A stretch of DNA of 64,000 nucleotides, from the NCBI RefSeq assembly GCF_030398335.1, contig NZ_JAOAOP010000015.1, positions 1 through 64,000 of the forward strand. Reading direction: 5' to 3'. The stretch comes from Aquibium sp. A9E412 (GTDB lineage: Bacteria > Pseudomonadota > Alphaproteobacteria > Rhizobiales > Rhizobiaceae). This document shows, in pieces, positions 21,814-33,984 of the stretch. A model generated the notes under the pieces. That model was not told the DNA's origin, ran no database searches, and saw only the letters and a list, made by a program, of their open reading frames with translations. How positions within the stretch are numbered: the first letter of the stretch is position 1; every line of letters begins with the position of its first letter. A program made the position numbers and the translations under genes.

Positions 21814-22194
21814 TCACTCGACGAGCTCGATCTCCTCGGTCACGCCGTCGTCGCAGACATAGCAGCAGCGCTCGCAGCCATCGGTGTCGTCGGGCCCGAC
21901 GCCCCAGTAGGTGCCGGGATCGCCCGACACCCAGGCGCCGTAGCAGATGGTCTCGCCGCCGAGGCAGGCGATCGGCATCGACTGCGCCTCGCCGTCGTCG
22001 AGATAGTAGACCTCGCCGTTGCCCGGCCACACATGGTCGCGGTCCTGGCTGTAGAGCTCGACCTCGACGGCATAGGGATGGCTGTTGCGCATGATGACGG
22101 TCATCTCGTCGGCGAACGCCGGTCCGGCCGCCGCCAGGGCAGCCAGCACGGCGAGCGACAGCGCGCGACGGCGCGTCGAAGCTTTCAGGGACAT
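21814..22194 (-). CDS. Small exported cysteine-rich protein, unknown function
   Basis: A 126-aa protein with a clear Sec signal peptide (basic start, hydrophobic core LSLAVLAALAAAG, cleavage probably after AFA). The ~100-aa mature part is acidic and has several cysteines, including a GCERCCYVC cluster near the C terminus, suggesting disulfides in the periplasm. It also shows RNSHPYAVEVELYSQ and a VWPG motif. I recognise no named domain; similar hypothetical proteins occur in alphaproteobacteria. The ATG at 22194 directly precedes the signal peptide. Confidence 0.75.
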   Translation of the reverse strand: MSLKASTRRRALSLAVLAALAAAGPAFADEMTVIMRNSHPYAVEVELYSQDRDHVWPGNGEVYYLDDGEAQSMPIACLGGETICYGAWVSGDPGTYWGVGPDDTDGCERCCYVCDDGVTEEIELVE

Positions 22195-22298
22195 GGTCCG
22201 TTTTCCCCACCGGTGCGGGTGCGGCGTATCCGGCCGCACCGGGGCGAAGTGTGCCACGCCGGCGGAAAAAGGGAAGCGCGATCTGCGCGTCACCTGCA

Positions 22299-22330
22299 AG
22301 ACGAAGGGGCCGCCCCGATGGAGCGGCCCC
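22299..22330 (-). terminator. Terminator hairpin after the DUF1236 gene
   Basis: On the minus strand an 8-bp GC stem (22306-22313 with 22323-22330) is followed by a T-rich TTCGTCTT. A second stable stem-loop (8 bp, 22350-22369, extended by 22344-22349 with 22374-22379) lies between it and the gene stop. Together they should end the DUF1236 transcript. Confidence 0.65.
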
Positions 22331-22389
22331 CGCGAATACCGGTGGCGGAACCCGGCCCTGAGGCCGGGTCCGGTCCGCCCGCCGCCCGG

Positions 22390-23055
22390 TCAGCGCACCC
22401 AGACGACCGTGCGCGTCTCGGCGTCGACCAGCGCCGGGCCGCCGTCGAGATAGACATAGGCGTAGTGCGGATCGCTCGGCACCGGGCGCAGCTCGACCTC
22501 GGCCGGCACCTGGACGCCGACGCGCGCCTCGACCTGGACCGGATCGACCGGGTTGGCCCGCACGTACTCGATCGTCTGCTCCGGCACGACGTAGCCGGGC
22601 GAATAGACGATCTCGCGCGTGTCGGCGCGCACGATCAGCGGCCGGCGCTCGGTGTAGACATAGGCGTAGTCGGGATAGTCCGGAATCGGCTGCAGCGTGA
22701 CGCCCTGCGGCACGGCGGTGCCGGCGGCGACCTGGCCTTCCAGCGTCACCGGCTCGACCGGGTTGGCCTCGACATAGGCGACGGCCTGCTCGGGCACCGC
22801 GGTCTCGGCGCCGAGCACGGCACCGGCGAAGCCGCCGACGATGGCGCCGATCGGACCGCCGACCACGGCGCCGGCGATGGCGCCCGTGGCACCGCCCGCC
22901 GCGGCGCCGAAGCCGGCGTCCTCGGTGGTGGCGTCAGCGCCGGCCTCGGTCTGCGCGCCGACCTTGGCCTTCGGCTCCATCGGGGTTTCCTGGGCGAGCG
23001 CCGGGCCGATGCCCAGCGCGGCGATGGCGGTGGTTGCGAGAAGAATCTTGCGCAT
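22390..23055 (-). CDS. Exported protein with two DUF1236 repeats
   Basis: A 221-aa protein with a signal peptide (MRKILLATTAIAALGIG, cleavage near ALAQ). A Gly-zipper-like hydrophobic stretch (about 48-80, many GxxxG) follows, then two ~60-residue repeats each ending in a YAYVY segment and a VDAETR/VRADTRE strand. The repeats resemble DUF1236, a Rhizobiales periplasmic or envelope domain of unknown function. The Gly-zipper suggests membrane association. The start at 23055 has GAGGAAAGGA upstream. Paired hairpins follow. Confidence 0.8.
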   Translation of the reverse strand: MRKILLATTAIAALGIGPALAQETPMEPKAKVGAQTEAGADATTEDAGFGAAAGGATGAIAGAVVGGPIGAIVGGFAGAVLGAETAVPEQAVAYVEANPVEPVTLEGQVAAGTAVPQGVTLQPIPDYPDYAYVYTERRPLIVRADTREIVYSPGYVVPEQTIEYVRANPVDPVQVEARVGVQVPAEVELRPVPSDPHYAYVYLDGGPALVDAETRTVVWVR

Positions 23056-23188
23056 CTTTGGTGGTCCTTTCCTCGTAGAGGGGTTGGGTCGTCCCTCGCG
23101 GCCGACAATCGCGACCACCCGCTGCGCGTTCCAAAACTCTGCCTTTCAGCCGGCAATGTTGCGTGATCGGCGGTGCGCGACCGGCGGC

Positions 23189-23869
23189 TCAGCGGCGCGC
23201 CGCGCCGGGCTCGTCGAGCGGCTCGCCGCTGGCCAGCGCGTCGAGCTCGCCGGCGAGATCGGCGCGCACCAGCGCGGTCAGCAGCGCCGGCAGCGCCGCG
23301 CGCGGCACCAGCCGGGCAAGCGCGGCGGCATCGTCGCCGAGTCCGAGCCGGCCGGCCGCCTTCAGCGCGCGGCCGTCGGCATAGGGCGCGAATTCCGGCC
23401 ACGCCGCCTGCGCCTCGCGCAGGAAGATGGCGGCGCCGGTCGGGCCGATGCCCTTGAAGGCGGTCAGCCGCTTCTCGGCCGCCGCGACGTCGCCGTCGGC
23501 GGCCGCGCGCAGCCGGCGCAGGTCGCCGCCATAGGCGTCGAGCAGATGGTCGCTGGCATCCTTCAGCATGCGTGAGGTGCTCTCGTCGTAGCGCGCATAG
23601 CCGTGCGCGTTGAGCACGTCGACGCGCTCCTTCCAGGTGGCGGCGGCCATCTTGCGCGGCGTGCGCCAGCCCGCGTCCGACAGCGCCCGCGCCGCCTTCA
23701 CCGCCTGGCCGGCGGAAATGCGGGCGGAAAACAGCAGCGCCGCGACCAGCCAGCGGAACAGCGGCGACGGCGTGTTCCTGGCGATCGGGATGCCGAGCTC
23801 GTCGCAATAGGTGCGGCCGTGCCGCGCCATCAGCCGCTCGACGACCGTCTTGCTGCTCGGCTTCGTCAT
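23189..23869 (-). CDS. HhH-GPD DNA glycosylase-like protein
   Basis: A 226-aa protein related to the endonuclease III superfamily. It has the helical LLFSARISAGQAVKAARAL region, a helix-hairpin-helix FKGIGPTGAAIFLREA (about 135-150) and a downstream Asp (YADGRALK). The Lys that makes EndoIII bifunctional is not present in the hairpin (GIGPTG replaces GVGRKT), and no [4Fe-4S] cysteine set is seen at the C terminus. A monofunctional glycosylase or a non-catalytic relative is possible. The start ATG has GGAGGAG upstream. Confidence 0.7.
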   Translation of the reverse strand: MTKPSSKTVVERLMARHGRTYCDELGIPIARNTPSPLFRWLVAALLFSARISAGQAVKAARALSDAGWRTPRKMAAATWKERVDVLNAHGYARYDESTSRMLKDASDHLLDAYGGDLRRLRAAADGDVAAAEKRLTAFKGIGPTGAAIFLREAQAAWPEFAPYADGRALKAAGRLGLGDDAAALARLVPRAALPALLTALVRADLAGELDALASGEPLDEPGAARR

Positions 23870-23960
23870 GGCGCGCGCTCCTCCGGCTTGCGGTTCCGAC
23901 ACACCGGCCGGATACCGGGTCAACCGCCGAGACCGCCGCCCGTTCCCGCGCCGCCGCGGC

Positions 23961-24404
23961 TCAGCGCTGGGCGGTGTCGAGCCAGATCGTCACCGGGCCG
24001 TCGTTGACGAGCGCCACCCGCATCGCGGCGCCGAAGCGGCCGGTGGCGACCGGCACCCCGTGCGCGCGCAGCGCCTCGGCGAAGTGCGCGTAGAGGCGCT
24101 GCCCGTCCTGCGGGGCGGCGGCGGCGGAAAAGCCCGGCCGGTTGCCCCTGGTCTCGGCGGCGAGCGTGAACTGGCTGACGACCAGGGCCTCGCCGCCGGC
24201 ATCGCGCAGCGACCGGTTCATGCGGCCGGCCGCGTCGGCGAAGATGCGCAGGTTGGCGACCTTGCGCGCAAGACGGCCGGCCTCGCCCTCGCCGTCGCCC
24301 TGCATGGCGCAGACCAGGACGAGGAGGCCGGGGCCGACCGCGCCCACCGTCTCGCCGTCGACGGTGACGGCGGCCTCGCTGACACGCTGGATGAGGGCGC
24401 GCAT
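23961..24404 (-). CDS. dtd: D-aminoacyl-tRNA deacylase
   Basis: Removes D-amino acids (and Gly from tRNA-Ala) from mischarged tRNAs. The 147-aa protein has the two active-site motifs LVVSQFTLA (about 85) and [10 protein letters not shown] (about 135), with an N-terminal [15 protein letters not shown] typical of the family. The start is preceded by GGGAGA. Confidence 0.97.
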   Translation of the reverse strand: MRALIQRVSEAAVTVDGETVGAVGPGLLVLVCAMQGDGEGEAGRLARKVANLRIFADAAGRMNRSLRDAGGEALVVSQFTLAAETRGNRPGFSAAAAPQDGQRLYAHFAEALRAHGVPVATGRFGAAMRVALVNDGPVTIWLDTAQR

Positions 24405-24485
24405 GACAATCTCCCGCTTCGCTGCGGCCAGCCATCGTTCGGGCCGCGCCGCGGCGGCCGAGCCCGCGCCCGCGGCGAGACGGGC

Positions 24486-26294
<1,809 letters not shown>

Positions 26295-26372
26295 GGGCGG
26301 CGCTTTATCAGCCGGGCGGCGAAAGGCAAAGCGGGAAAAGGCGCGCACGGCCGGCCGCCGCCGGCCGCGGCC

Positions 26373-27374
26373 TCAGTCGTATCTCAGGTCGGTCGCCTTG
26401 CCGCCGAACACGCGGTAGGCGTAGAGCGTGTAGCCGGCGATGACCGGCAGCACGAAGGCGGTGCCGACCAGGATGACGGCGAGGCTCTCGGTGGCCGCCG
26501 CCGCCTGCCAGATGGTGATCTGCTCCGGCACCACATAGGGGTAGAAGGAATAGGCGAGCCCGGCGAAGCCGAGGGTGAAGACCAGCGCCAGATAGAGGAA
26601 CGGCTTGAGCGCGTGGCGGTCGCCGCGGTCGGGCAGCCGGAAGGTGAGGAAGAACAGCCAGCCGAACAGCGCGGCCGCGGCGATCGGCAGCGGCGCCAGC
26701 AGCGCCACCTCCGGCCAGGTGAACCACTTGTCGAAGATGCGCGGCGAGGCGAAGGGCGTGGCCAGCGAGACGGCGGCCATGCCGGCGGCGGTGAAGACCA
26801 GCGCCTGGCGCAGCCACACCACCGCCTTGGCCTGCAGCCCGTCCTCCGTCTTGTAGATCAGCCAGGCCGCGCCCATGGCGGCGTAGGCGGCGGCCAGGCA
26901 CACCGCGACGAGCAGCGCGAAGGCGACCGCCGCCCAGCCCTGGTTGAGGCCGAGCACGTAGACGCCGAGCATGTAGCCCTGCGACAGCGCCGCCGTCAGC
27001 GAGCCGACGCAGAACAGGAAGTCCCAGCGCCGCTTGCGGTGGGTCGGCACCTTGGCGCGGAAGTCGAAGGCGACGCCGCGCAGGATGAGGCCGACGAGCA
27101 GCGCGAAGACCGGCAGGTAGAGCGCCGTCAGGATGATGCCGTGGGCGATCGGGAAGGCGACGAGCAGGAGGCCGACGGCGAGCACCAGCCAGGTCTCGTT
27201 GGCGTCCCAGAACGGGCCGATGGCCGCGATCATGGTGTCCTTCTCGTCCGGCCGGGCGGCGGCGAACAGGATGCCGATGCCCAGATCGAAGCCGTCGAGG
27301 ATGACGTAGACCAGGATCGACACGCCCATCAGCGCGGCGAACACCAGCGGCATCATGTAGCTCCAGTCGATCAT
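26373..27374 (-). CDS. cydB: Cytochrome bd-type quinol oxidase subunit II
   Basis: A 333-aa polytopic membrane protein (about 8 helices) of the CydB/CioB family. The N-terminal YVILDGFDLGIGILF and FWDANETWLVLAVG are family signatures. It pairs with CydA to reduce O2 with quinol electrons. GGAGG precedes the ATG. The gene starts 34 bp after the cydA stop. No small cydX gene is visible between it and lepA. Confidence 0.95.
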   Translation of the reverse strand: MIDWSYMMPLVFAALMGVSILVYVILDGFDLGIGILFAAARPDEKDTMIAAIGPFWDANETWLVLAVGLLLVAFPIAHGIILTALYLPVFALLVGLILRGVAFDFRAKVPTHRKRRWDFLFCVGSLTAALSQGYMLGVYVLGLNQGWAAVAFALLVAVCLAAAYAAMGAAWLIYKTEDGLQAKAVVWLRQALVFTAAGMAAVSLATPFASPRIFDKWFTWPEVALLAPLPIAAAALFGWLFFLTFRLPDRGDRHALKPFLYLALVFTLGFAGLAYSFYPYVVPEQITIWQAAAATESLAVILVGTAFVLPVIAGYTLYAYRVFGGKATDLRYD

Positions 27375-27408
27375 CGGTGTGCCTCCGCCTTGCCGTCCGG
27401 CCGCCCGC

Positions 27409-28770
27409 TCATCCGCTCGCCACCGGCTGGTCGAGCGGCCGCTCGGAAACCGCCGGATCGGGCGAGCGGTCGCCCTCGCGCGCGGCCTTGAGCGACAGGT
27501 GCACGAGCACGCCGAGATAGACGAGCGTGAGCACGACATAAAGCGTCAGGTAGCCGGCCAGCGTGAAGGCGACCGAACCGCCGGCGACGGGGCCGACCGC
27601 ATCGGCGGTCGCCAGCACGTCCTGCACCAGCCAGGGCTGGCGGCCGATCTCGGTGGTGTACCAGCCGGCCAGCACCGCCACCCAGCCCGACAGCGCCATC
27701 GGCACCATGACGAGCGCCAGCGGCCGCGGCAGGCGCTGCCGGCGGAACAGGTAGTAGACGCCCGCCCAGGAGACGAGCAGCATCAGGAGGCCGATGCCGA
27801 CCATGACGCGGAAGGCGAAGAAGACCGGCGCCACCGGCGGGTGCTCGCCCTCGAAGTCGTCGAGCCCCGGCACGACGCCCGACGGGCTGTGGCGCAGGAT
27901 GATGGAGGCGCCGTTCGGGATCGACAGCTCGAAGCGGTTCTCGCGCGCCTCCTCGTCGGGCCAGGCGAACAGCACCAGCGGCACGTGCGAGCGCGTCTGC
28001 CAGTTGGCCTCCATGGCGGCGACCTTGGCCGGCTGGTGCTCGAGCGTGTTGAGGCCGTGCAGGTCGCCGACGACGATCTGCACCGGGATCAGCAGCGCGC
28101 CGAGCGCGGTGCCGGTGCGCAGCGCCTTCCACATCGCCTCCGACCGGTCGCCGGCCAGGTAGCGCAGCGCCGACAGGCCGGCGACAAGGAACGCCACGGT
28201 GAGGCCGGAGGCGAGCAGCATGTGGGTGAGCCGGTAGGGGAAGGACGGGTTGAAGACGATCGCCAGCCAGTCGGTCGGATAGGCGACGCCGTCGCGCATC
28301 TCGAAGCCGGCCGGCGTGTGCATCCAGGAGTTGAGCGACAGGATCCACACCGCCGACAGCGTGGTGCCCGCCGCGACCAGCAGGGTGGCGAGCGTGTGCA
28401 CCCGGCTCGACACCTTGCGGAAGCCGAACAGCATGATGCCGAGGAAGACCGCCTCGAGGAAGAAGGCGGTGAGCACCTCGTAGGCGAGCAGCGGGCCGGC
28501 GATGTTGCCGACGCTCTCCATGAAGCCCGGCCAGTTGGTGCCGAACTGGAAGCTCATGGTGATGCCCGACACGACGCCGAGCGCGAAGGTCAGCGCGAAC
28601 ACCTTCACCCAGGTGAAGTAGAGCCGCATCCAGGCGTAGTCGCCGCTGCGCGCGTAGCGCAGCTTGAAATAGAGCAGCACCCAGCCGAGCGCGATGGTGA
28701 TCGTCGGAAACAGGATGTGGAAGGAGATGTTGGCGGCGAACTGAATGCGCGACAGAAGCAGCGGGTCCAT
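27409..28770 (-). CDS. cydA: Cytochrome bd-type quinol oxidase subunit I (CioA-like)
   Basis: A 453-aa membrane subunit carrying the hemes. Visible are the N-terminal IQFAANISFHILFP (heme ligand His), the RLTHMLLASG His, and GWYTTEIGRQPW after the Q-loop. The Q-loop is short and the protein is shorter than E. coli CydA (522 aa), which places it with the cyanide-insensitive (CIO) branch. cydDC assembly genes are not in the window. The gap upstream to the tRNA is 146 bp. Confidence 0.95.
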   Translation of the reverse strand: MDPLLLSRIQFAANISFHILFPTITIALGWVLLYFKLRYARSGDYAWMRLYFTWVKVFALTFALGVVSGITMSFQFGTNWPGFMESVGNIAGPLLAYEVLTAFFLEAVFLGIMLFGFRKVSSRVHTLATLLVAAGTTLSAVWILSLNSWMHTPAGFEMRDGVAYPTDWLAIVFNPSFPYRLTHMLLASGLTVAFLVAGLSALRYLAGDRSEAMWKALRTGTALGALLIPVQIVVGDLHGLNTLEHQPAKVAAMEANWQTRSHVPLVLFAWPDEEARENRFELSIPNGASIILRHSPSGVVPGLDDFEGEHPPVAPVFFAFRVMVGIGLLMLLVSWAGVYYLFRRQRLPRPLALVMVPMALSGWVAVLAGWYTTEIGRQPWLVQDVLATADAVGPVAGGSVAFTLAGYLTLYVVLTLVYLGVLVHLSLKAAREGDRSPDPAVSERPLDQPVASG

Positions 28771-28916
28771 GGGTCAGCCTTGCCTTTCTGAGCGGCAAGA
28801 TAGGTCTGCCCGCCGGGCGGGTCAAAGCGGCGCCCGGTCGCGCGCGGCCCGTGGTCGCGGCCCCTTGCCGGAGCCGCCGGGCGGCCCGTTCACGGCCAGT
28901 CGGAGGGGAAGGGAAC

Positions 28917-28992
<76 letters not shown>

Positions 28993-29175
28993 ACACGGAC
29001 CCCTTTCGGAGCCGGCGCCTGACGGCGCTTGCAAAGGGCGCGGGCTGGGTCCGCGCCGAACGTGCTGGCGGCTTCTAAACCCGCCGCCGGGGAATATCAA
29101 GCCCCGATCTGGGGCTTTTGCGGGCGTCGCGCAAGGGCCGCGCGACGGCCGGCCGGCAGCCGCTGCGGGCGGGCG

Positions 29176-29562
29176 CTATTCCTCGTCGTCCTCGCCGACG
29201 CCGATGATGCCCTTGACGTCGTCGTCGTCCTCCTCCTCGTCGTCGGCGAGAAAGGTGTCGTCGTCGCTGTCGTCGTCGATCTCGACGTCGTCCTCGTCGT
29301 CGACGTCGGTCGACTTGGAGCCTTCCTTGGTCTCCTCGTCGGCCTCCTCGAGCGAGACGACCTCGGCGCCCTCTTCCGCGTCGACCTCCTGATCCTCGAT
29401 CTCCTCCTCCTCGTCGCGGCCGCTGTCGGCGCCCGACTCGAAGTAGCTGCGCGGATAGGTCTGGCCCGTATAGGGCGAGACGATCGGATCCTTGTTGAGA
29501 TCGTAGAACTTGCGGCCCGTCTCCGGGCAGATGCGTTTGGTACCGAGCTCCGGTTTAGCCAC
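29176..29562 (-). CDS. TIGR02300 family acidic protein (FYDLN domain)
   Basis: A 128-aa protein with a short conserved head and a very acidic Asp/Glu tail. The head (about 1-40) has TKRICPETGRKFYDLN and PYTGQTYPRS. The first resembles part of a zinc-ribbon, with only one Cys seen. From residue 50 to the end the chain is mostly D/E and likely disordered. Function is unknown; the family is restricted to alphaproteobacteria. The start is a GTG at 29562 with GAGG 8 bp upstream. It lies divergent from aroA. Confidence 0.88.
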   Translation of the reverse strand: MAKPELGTKRICPETGRKFYDLNKDPIVSPYTGQTYPRSYFESGADSGRDEEEEIEDQEVDAEEGAEVVSLEEADEETKEGSKSTDVDDEDDVEIDDDSDDDTFLADDEEEDDDDVKGIIGVGEDDEE

Positions 29563-29659
29563 CTTGCCGCCTCATCCTGCTTGCTGCCCGCGCCGCTCGC
29601 TCCGGTCGCGCCAGGCGCCGGGACCGGAAGCGGCTTGTTGTCCTGAAATTCGACGGCCC

Positions 29660-29687
29660 CCATAACCACAAGCGCCGGCCGTGTCAA
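29660..29687 (-). promoter_or_regulatory. Candidate promoter of the TIGR02300 gene
   Basis: On the minus strand TTGACA (29682-29687), a 16-bp spacer and TTATGG (29660-29665) lie about 100 bp before the GTG start. The rest of the 269-bp divergent gap up to aroA (29832) shows no other gene. Confidence 0.5.
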
Positions 29688-29696
29688 AGGCTATGA

Positions 29697-31873
<2,177 letters not shown>

Positions 31874-31983
31874 GACGCGGCGGGCGGCGCCCACGCCTTC
31901 CCACGGGAAGGCCGGGGCGAACCGCCCTTTGGCTTTCGGGTCCGTCGACGAACCGGTCTGCCCGCATCGCCAAGCGCCGGACG

Positions 31984-32018
31984 GCCGCCCGTGAAGGCGG
32001 CAGGGGCCCGAAAGGGCC
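31984..32018 (+). promoter_or_regulatory. Stem-loops in the rpsA leader
   Basis: Within the 217-bp cmk-rpsA gap are a 6-bp GCCGCC/GGCGGC stem (31984-32001) and, next to it, a 5-bp stem closed by a GAAA tetraloop (32005-32018). The leader of rpsA folds into hairpins for S1 autoregulation in E. coli; whether these act likewise here is inference. Confidence 0.35.
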
Positions 32019-32090
32019 AGATGCGCGGCCAGGCCTGAAGCAACGCCAACCCCCGGCGCCGCCCCGAAGACGGGGCCATCAGGAGATTCA

Positions 32091-33791
32091 ATGTCACAAG
32101 CTAACCCCACGCGCGACGAGTTCGCGAGCCTTCTCGAGGAATCGCTGGCCGACCGCGACGCCGTCGAAGGCACCGTCGTCAAGGGCATCGTCACCGCCAT
32201 CGAGAAGGACATGGCGATCATCGACGTCGGCCTGAAGGTCGAGGGCCGCGTGCCGCTGAAGGAATTCGGCGCCAAGGCCAAGGACGGCGAGATGAAGGTC
32301 GGCGACGAGGTCGAGGTCTATGTCGAGCGCATCGAGAACGCGCTCGGCGAGGCGATGCTGTCGCGCGACAAGGCACGGCGCGAGGAGAGCTGGGTCAAGC
32401 TCGAGGCGAAGTTCAACAATGGCGAGCGCGTCGAGGGCGTGATCTTCAACCAGGTCAAGGGCGGCTTCACGGTCGACCTCGACGGCGCCGTCGCCTTCCT
32501 GCCGCGCAGCCAGGTCGACATCCGGCCGATCCGCGACGTCACCCCGCTGATGCACACGCCGCAGCCCTTCGAGATCCTCAAGATGGACAAGCGCCGCGGC
32601 AACATCGTCGTGTCGCGCCGCACCGTGCTCGAGGAGAGCCGCGCCGAGCAGCGCTCGGAGATCGTGCAGAACCTCGAGGAAGGCCAGGTGGTCGAGGGTG
32701 TCGTCAAGAACATCACCGACTACGGCGCCTTCGTCGACCTCGGCGGCATCGACGGCCTGCTGCACGTCACCGACATGGCGTGGCGCCGCGTCAACCACCC
32801 GACCGAGATCCTGTCGATCGGCCAGACGGTCAAGGTGCAGATCATCCGCATCAACCAGGAGACGCACCGCATCTCGCTCGGCATGAAGCAGCTCGAGGCC
32901 GACCCGTGGGAAGGCATCGGCGGCAAGTACCCGCTCGGCAAGAAGGTCAAGGGCACGGTGACCAACATCACCGACTACGGCGCCTTCGTCGAGCTGGAGC
33001 CGGGCATCGAGGGCCTCATCCACGTCTCCGAGATGTCGTGGACCAAGAAGAACGTGCACCCGGGCAAGATCCTGTCGACCACCCAGGAGGTCGAGGTCGT
33101 GGTGCTCGAGGTCGACCCGCAGAAGCGGCGCATCTCGCTCGGCCTCAAGCAGACGCTGGAGAACCCGTGGGAGGCGTTCGCCCGCAACCATCCGTCCGGC
33201 ACGGTGGTCGAGGGCGAGGTCAAGAACAAGACCGAGTTCGGCCTGTTCATCGGCCTCGACGGCGACGTCGACGGCATGGTGCACCTGTCGGACCTCGACT
33301 GGGTGCGGCCCGGCGAGCAGGTCATCGAGGAGTTCAACCGCGGCGACGTGGTCAAGGCGCAAGTGCTCGACGTCGACATCGACAAGGAGCGCATCTCGCT
33401 CGGCATCAAGCAGCTCGGCCGCGACGCGGTCGGCGAGGCGGCGGCCTCGGGCGAGCTGCGCAAGGGCGCGGTGGTGACCTGCGAGGTGACCGGCATCCGC
33501 GACGGCGGCCTCGAGGTGCGGCTGGTCGACCACGACGTCGACACCTTCATCCGCCGCTCGGACCTGTCGCGCGACCGCGACGAGCAGCGGCCGGAGCGCT
33601 TCGCCACCGGCCAGCGCGTCGACGCCCGCGTGATCTCCTTCGACAAGAAGACGCGCCGGCTCACCGTGTCGATCAAGGCGCTGGAGATCGCCGAGGAGAA
33701 GGAGGCGGTGGCCCAGTTCGGCTCGACCGATTCCGGCGCCTCGCTCGGCGACATCCTGGGTGCCGCGCTCAAGAAGCGCGAGAACGACTAG
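32091..33791 (+). CDS. rpsA: 30S ribosomal protein S1
   Basis: The mRNA-binding ribosomal protein. The 566-aa product holds six S1 (OB-fold) repeats, e.g. repeats with VKNITDYGAFVDLGG and VTNITDYGAFVELEPG, and ends in a Lys/Arg tail. AGGAG lies 6 bp before the ATG. A strong intrinsic terminator follows 45 bp after the stop, closing the aroA-cmk-rpsA unit. Confidence 0.98.
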   Translation: MSQANPTRDEFASLLEESLADRDAVEGTVVKGIVTAIEKDMAIIDVGLKVEGRVPLKEFGAKAKDGEMKVGDEVEVYVERIENALGEAMLSRDKARREESWVKLEAKFNNGERVEGVIFNQVKGGFTVDLDGAVAFLPRSQVDIRPIRDVTPLMHTPQPFEILKMDKRRGNIVVSRRTVLEESRAEQRSEIVQNLEEGQVVEGVVKNITDYGAFVDLGGIDGLLHVTDMAWRRVNHPTEILSIGQTVKVQIIRINQETHRISLGMKQLEADPWEGIGGKYPLGKKVKGTVTNITDYGAFVELEPGIEGLIHVSEMSWTKKNVHPGKILSTTQEVEVVVLEVDPQKRRISLGLKQTLENPWEAFARNHPSGTVVEGEVKNKTEFGLFIGLDGDVDGMVHLSDLDWVRPGEQVIEEFNRGDVVKAQVLDVDIDKERISLGIKQLGRDAVGEAAASGELRKGAVVTCEVTGIRDGGLEVRLVDHDVDTFIRRSDLSRDRDEQRPERFATGQRVDARVISFDKKTRRLTVSIKALEIAEEKEAVAQFGSTDSGASLGDILGAALKKREND

Positions 33792-33835
33792 ACGCGCCCG
33801 ACGGGCCGCCCGGCGGCCCGGCCGGCAGACACGCG

Positions 33836-33869
33836 AAGGCCCGGCGGAACCTCTCCGCCGGGCCTTTTT
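33836..33869 (+). terminator. Intrinsic terminator after rpsA
   Basis: A 13-bp perfect stem (33836-33848 with 33854-33866), five-base loop and a run of T to 33869. This is the clearest rho-independent terminator in the first half of the window. Confidence 0.93.
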
Positions 33870-33984
33870 GCGTGCCGGCCGCGCTGCCCGCCGGCGGCCG
33901 GCGACGCGCGGCCGCGGCTTTGGCGCGGCTGCACGAATCGCGCTAGACGAAGACCGTTCTCGCCGTCTGCTTGCGATCCCGCCC

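Noticed and set aside
26295-26372. Possible cydX small gene after cydB
   Set aside because: The gap has no start codon followed by a hydrophobic 30-40 codon frame.
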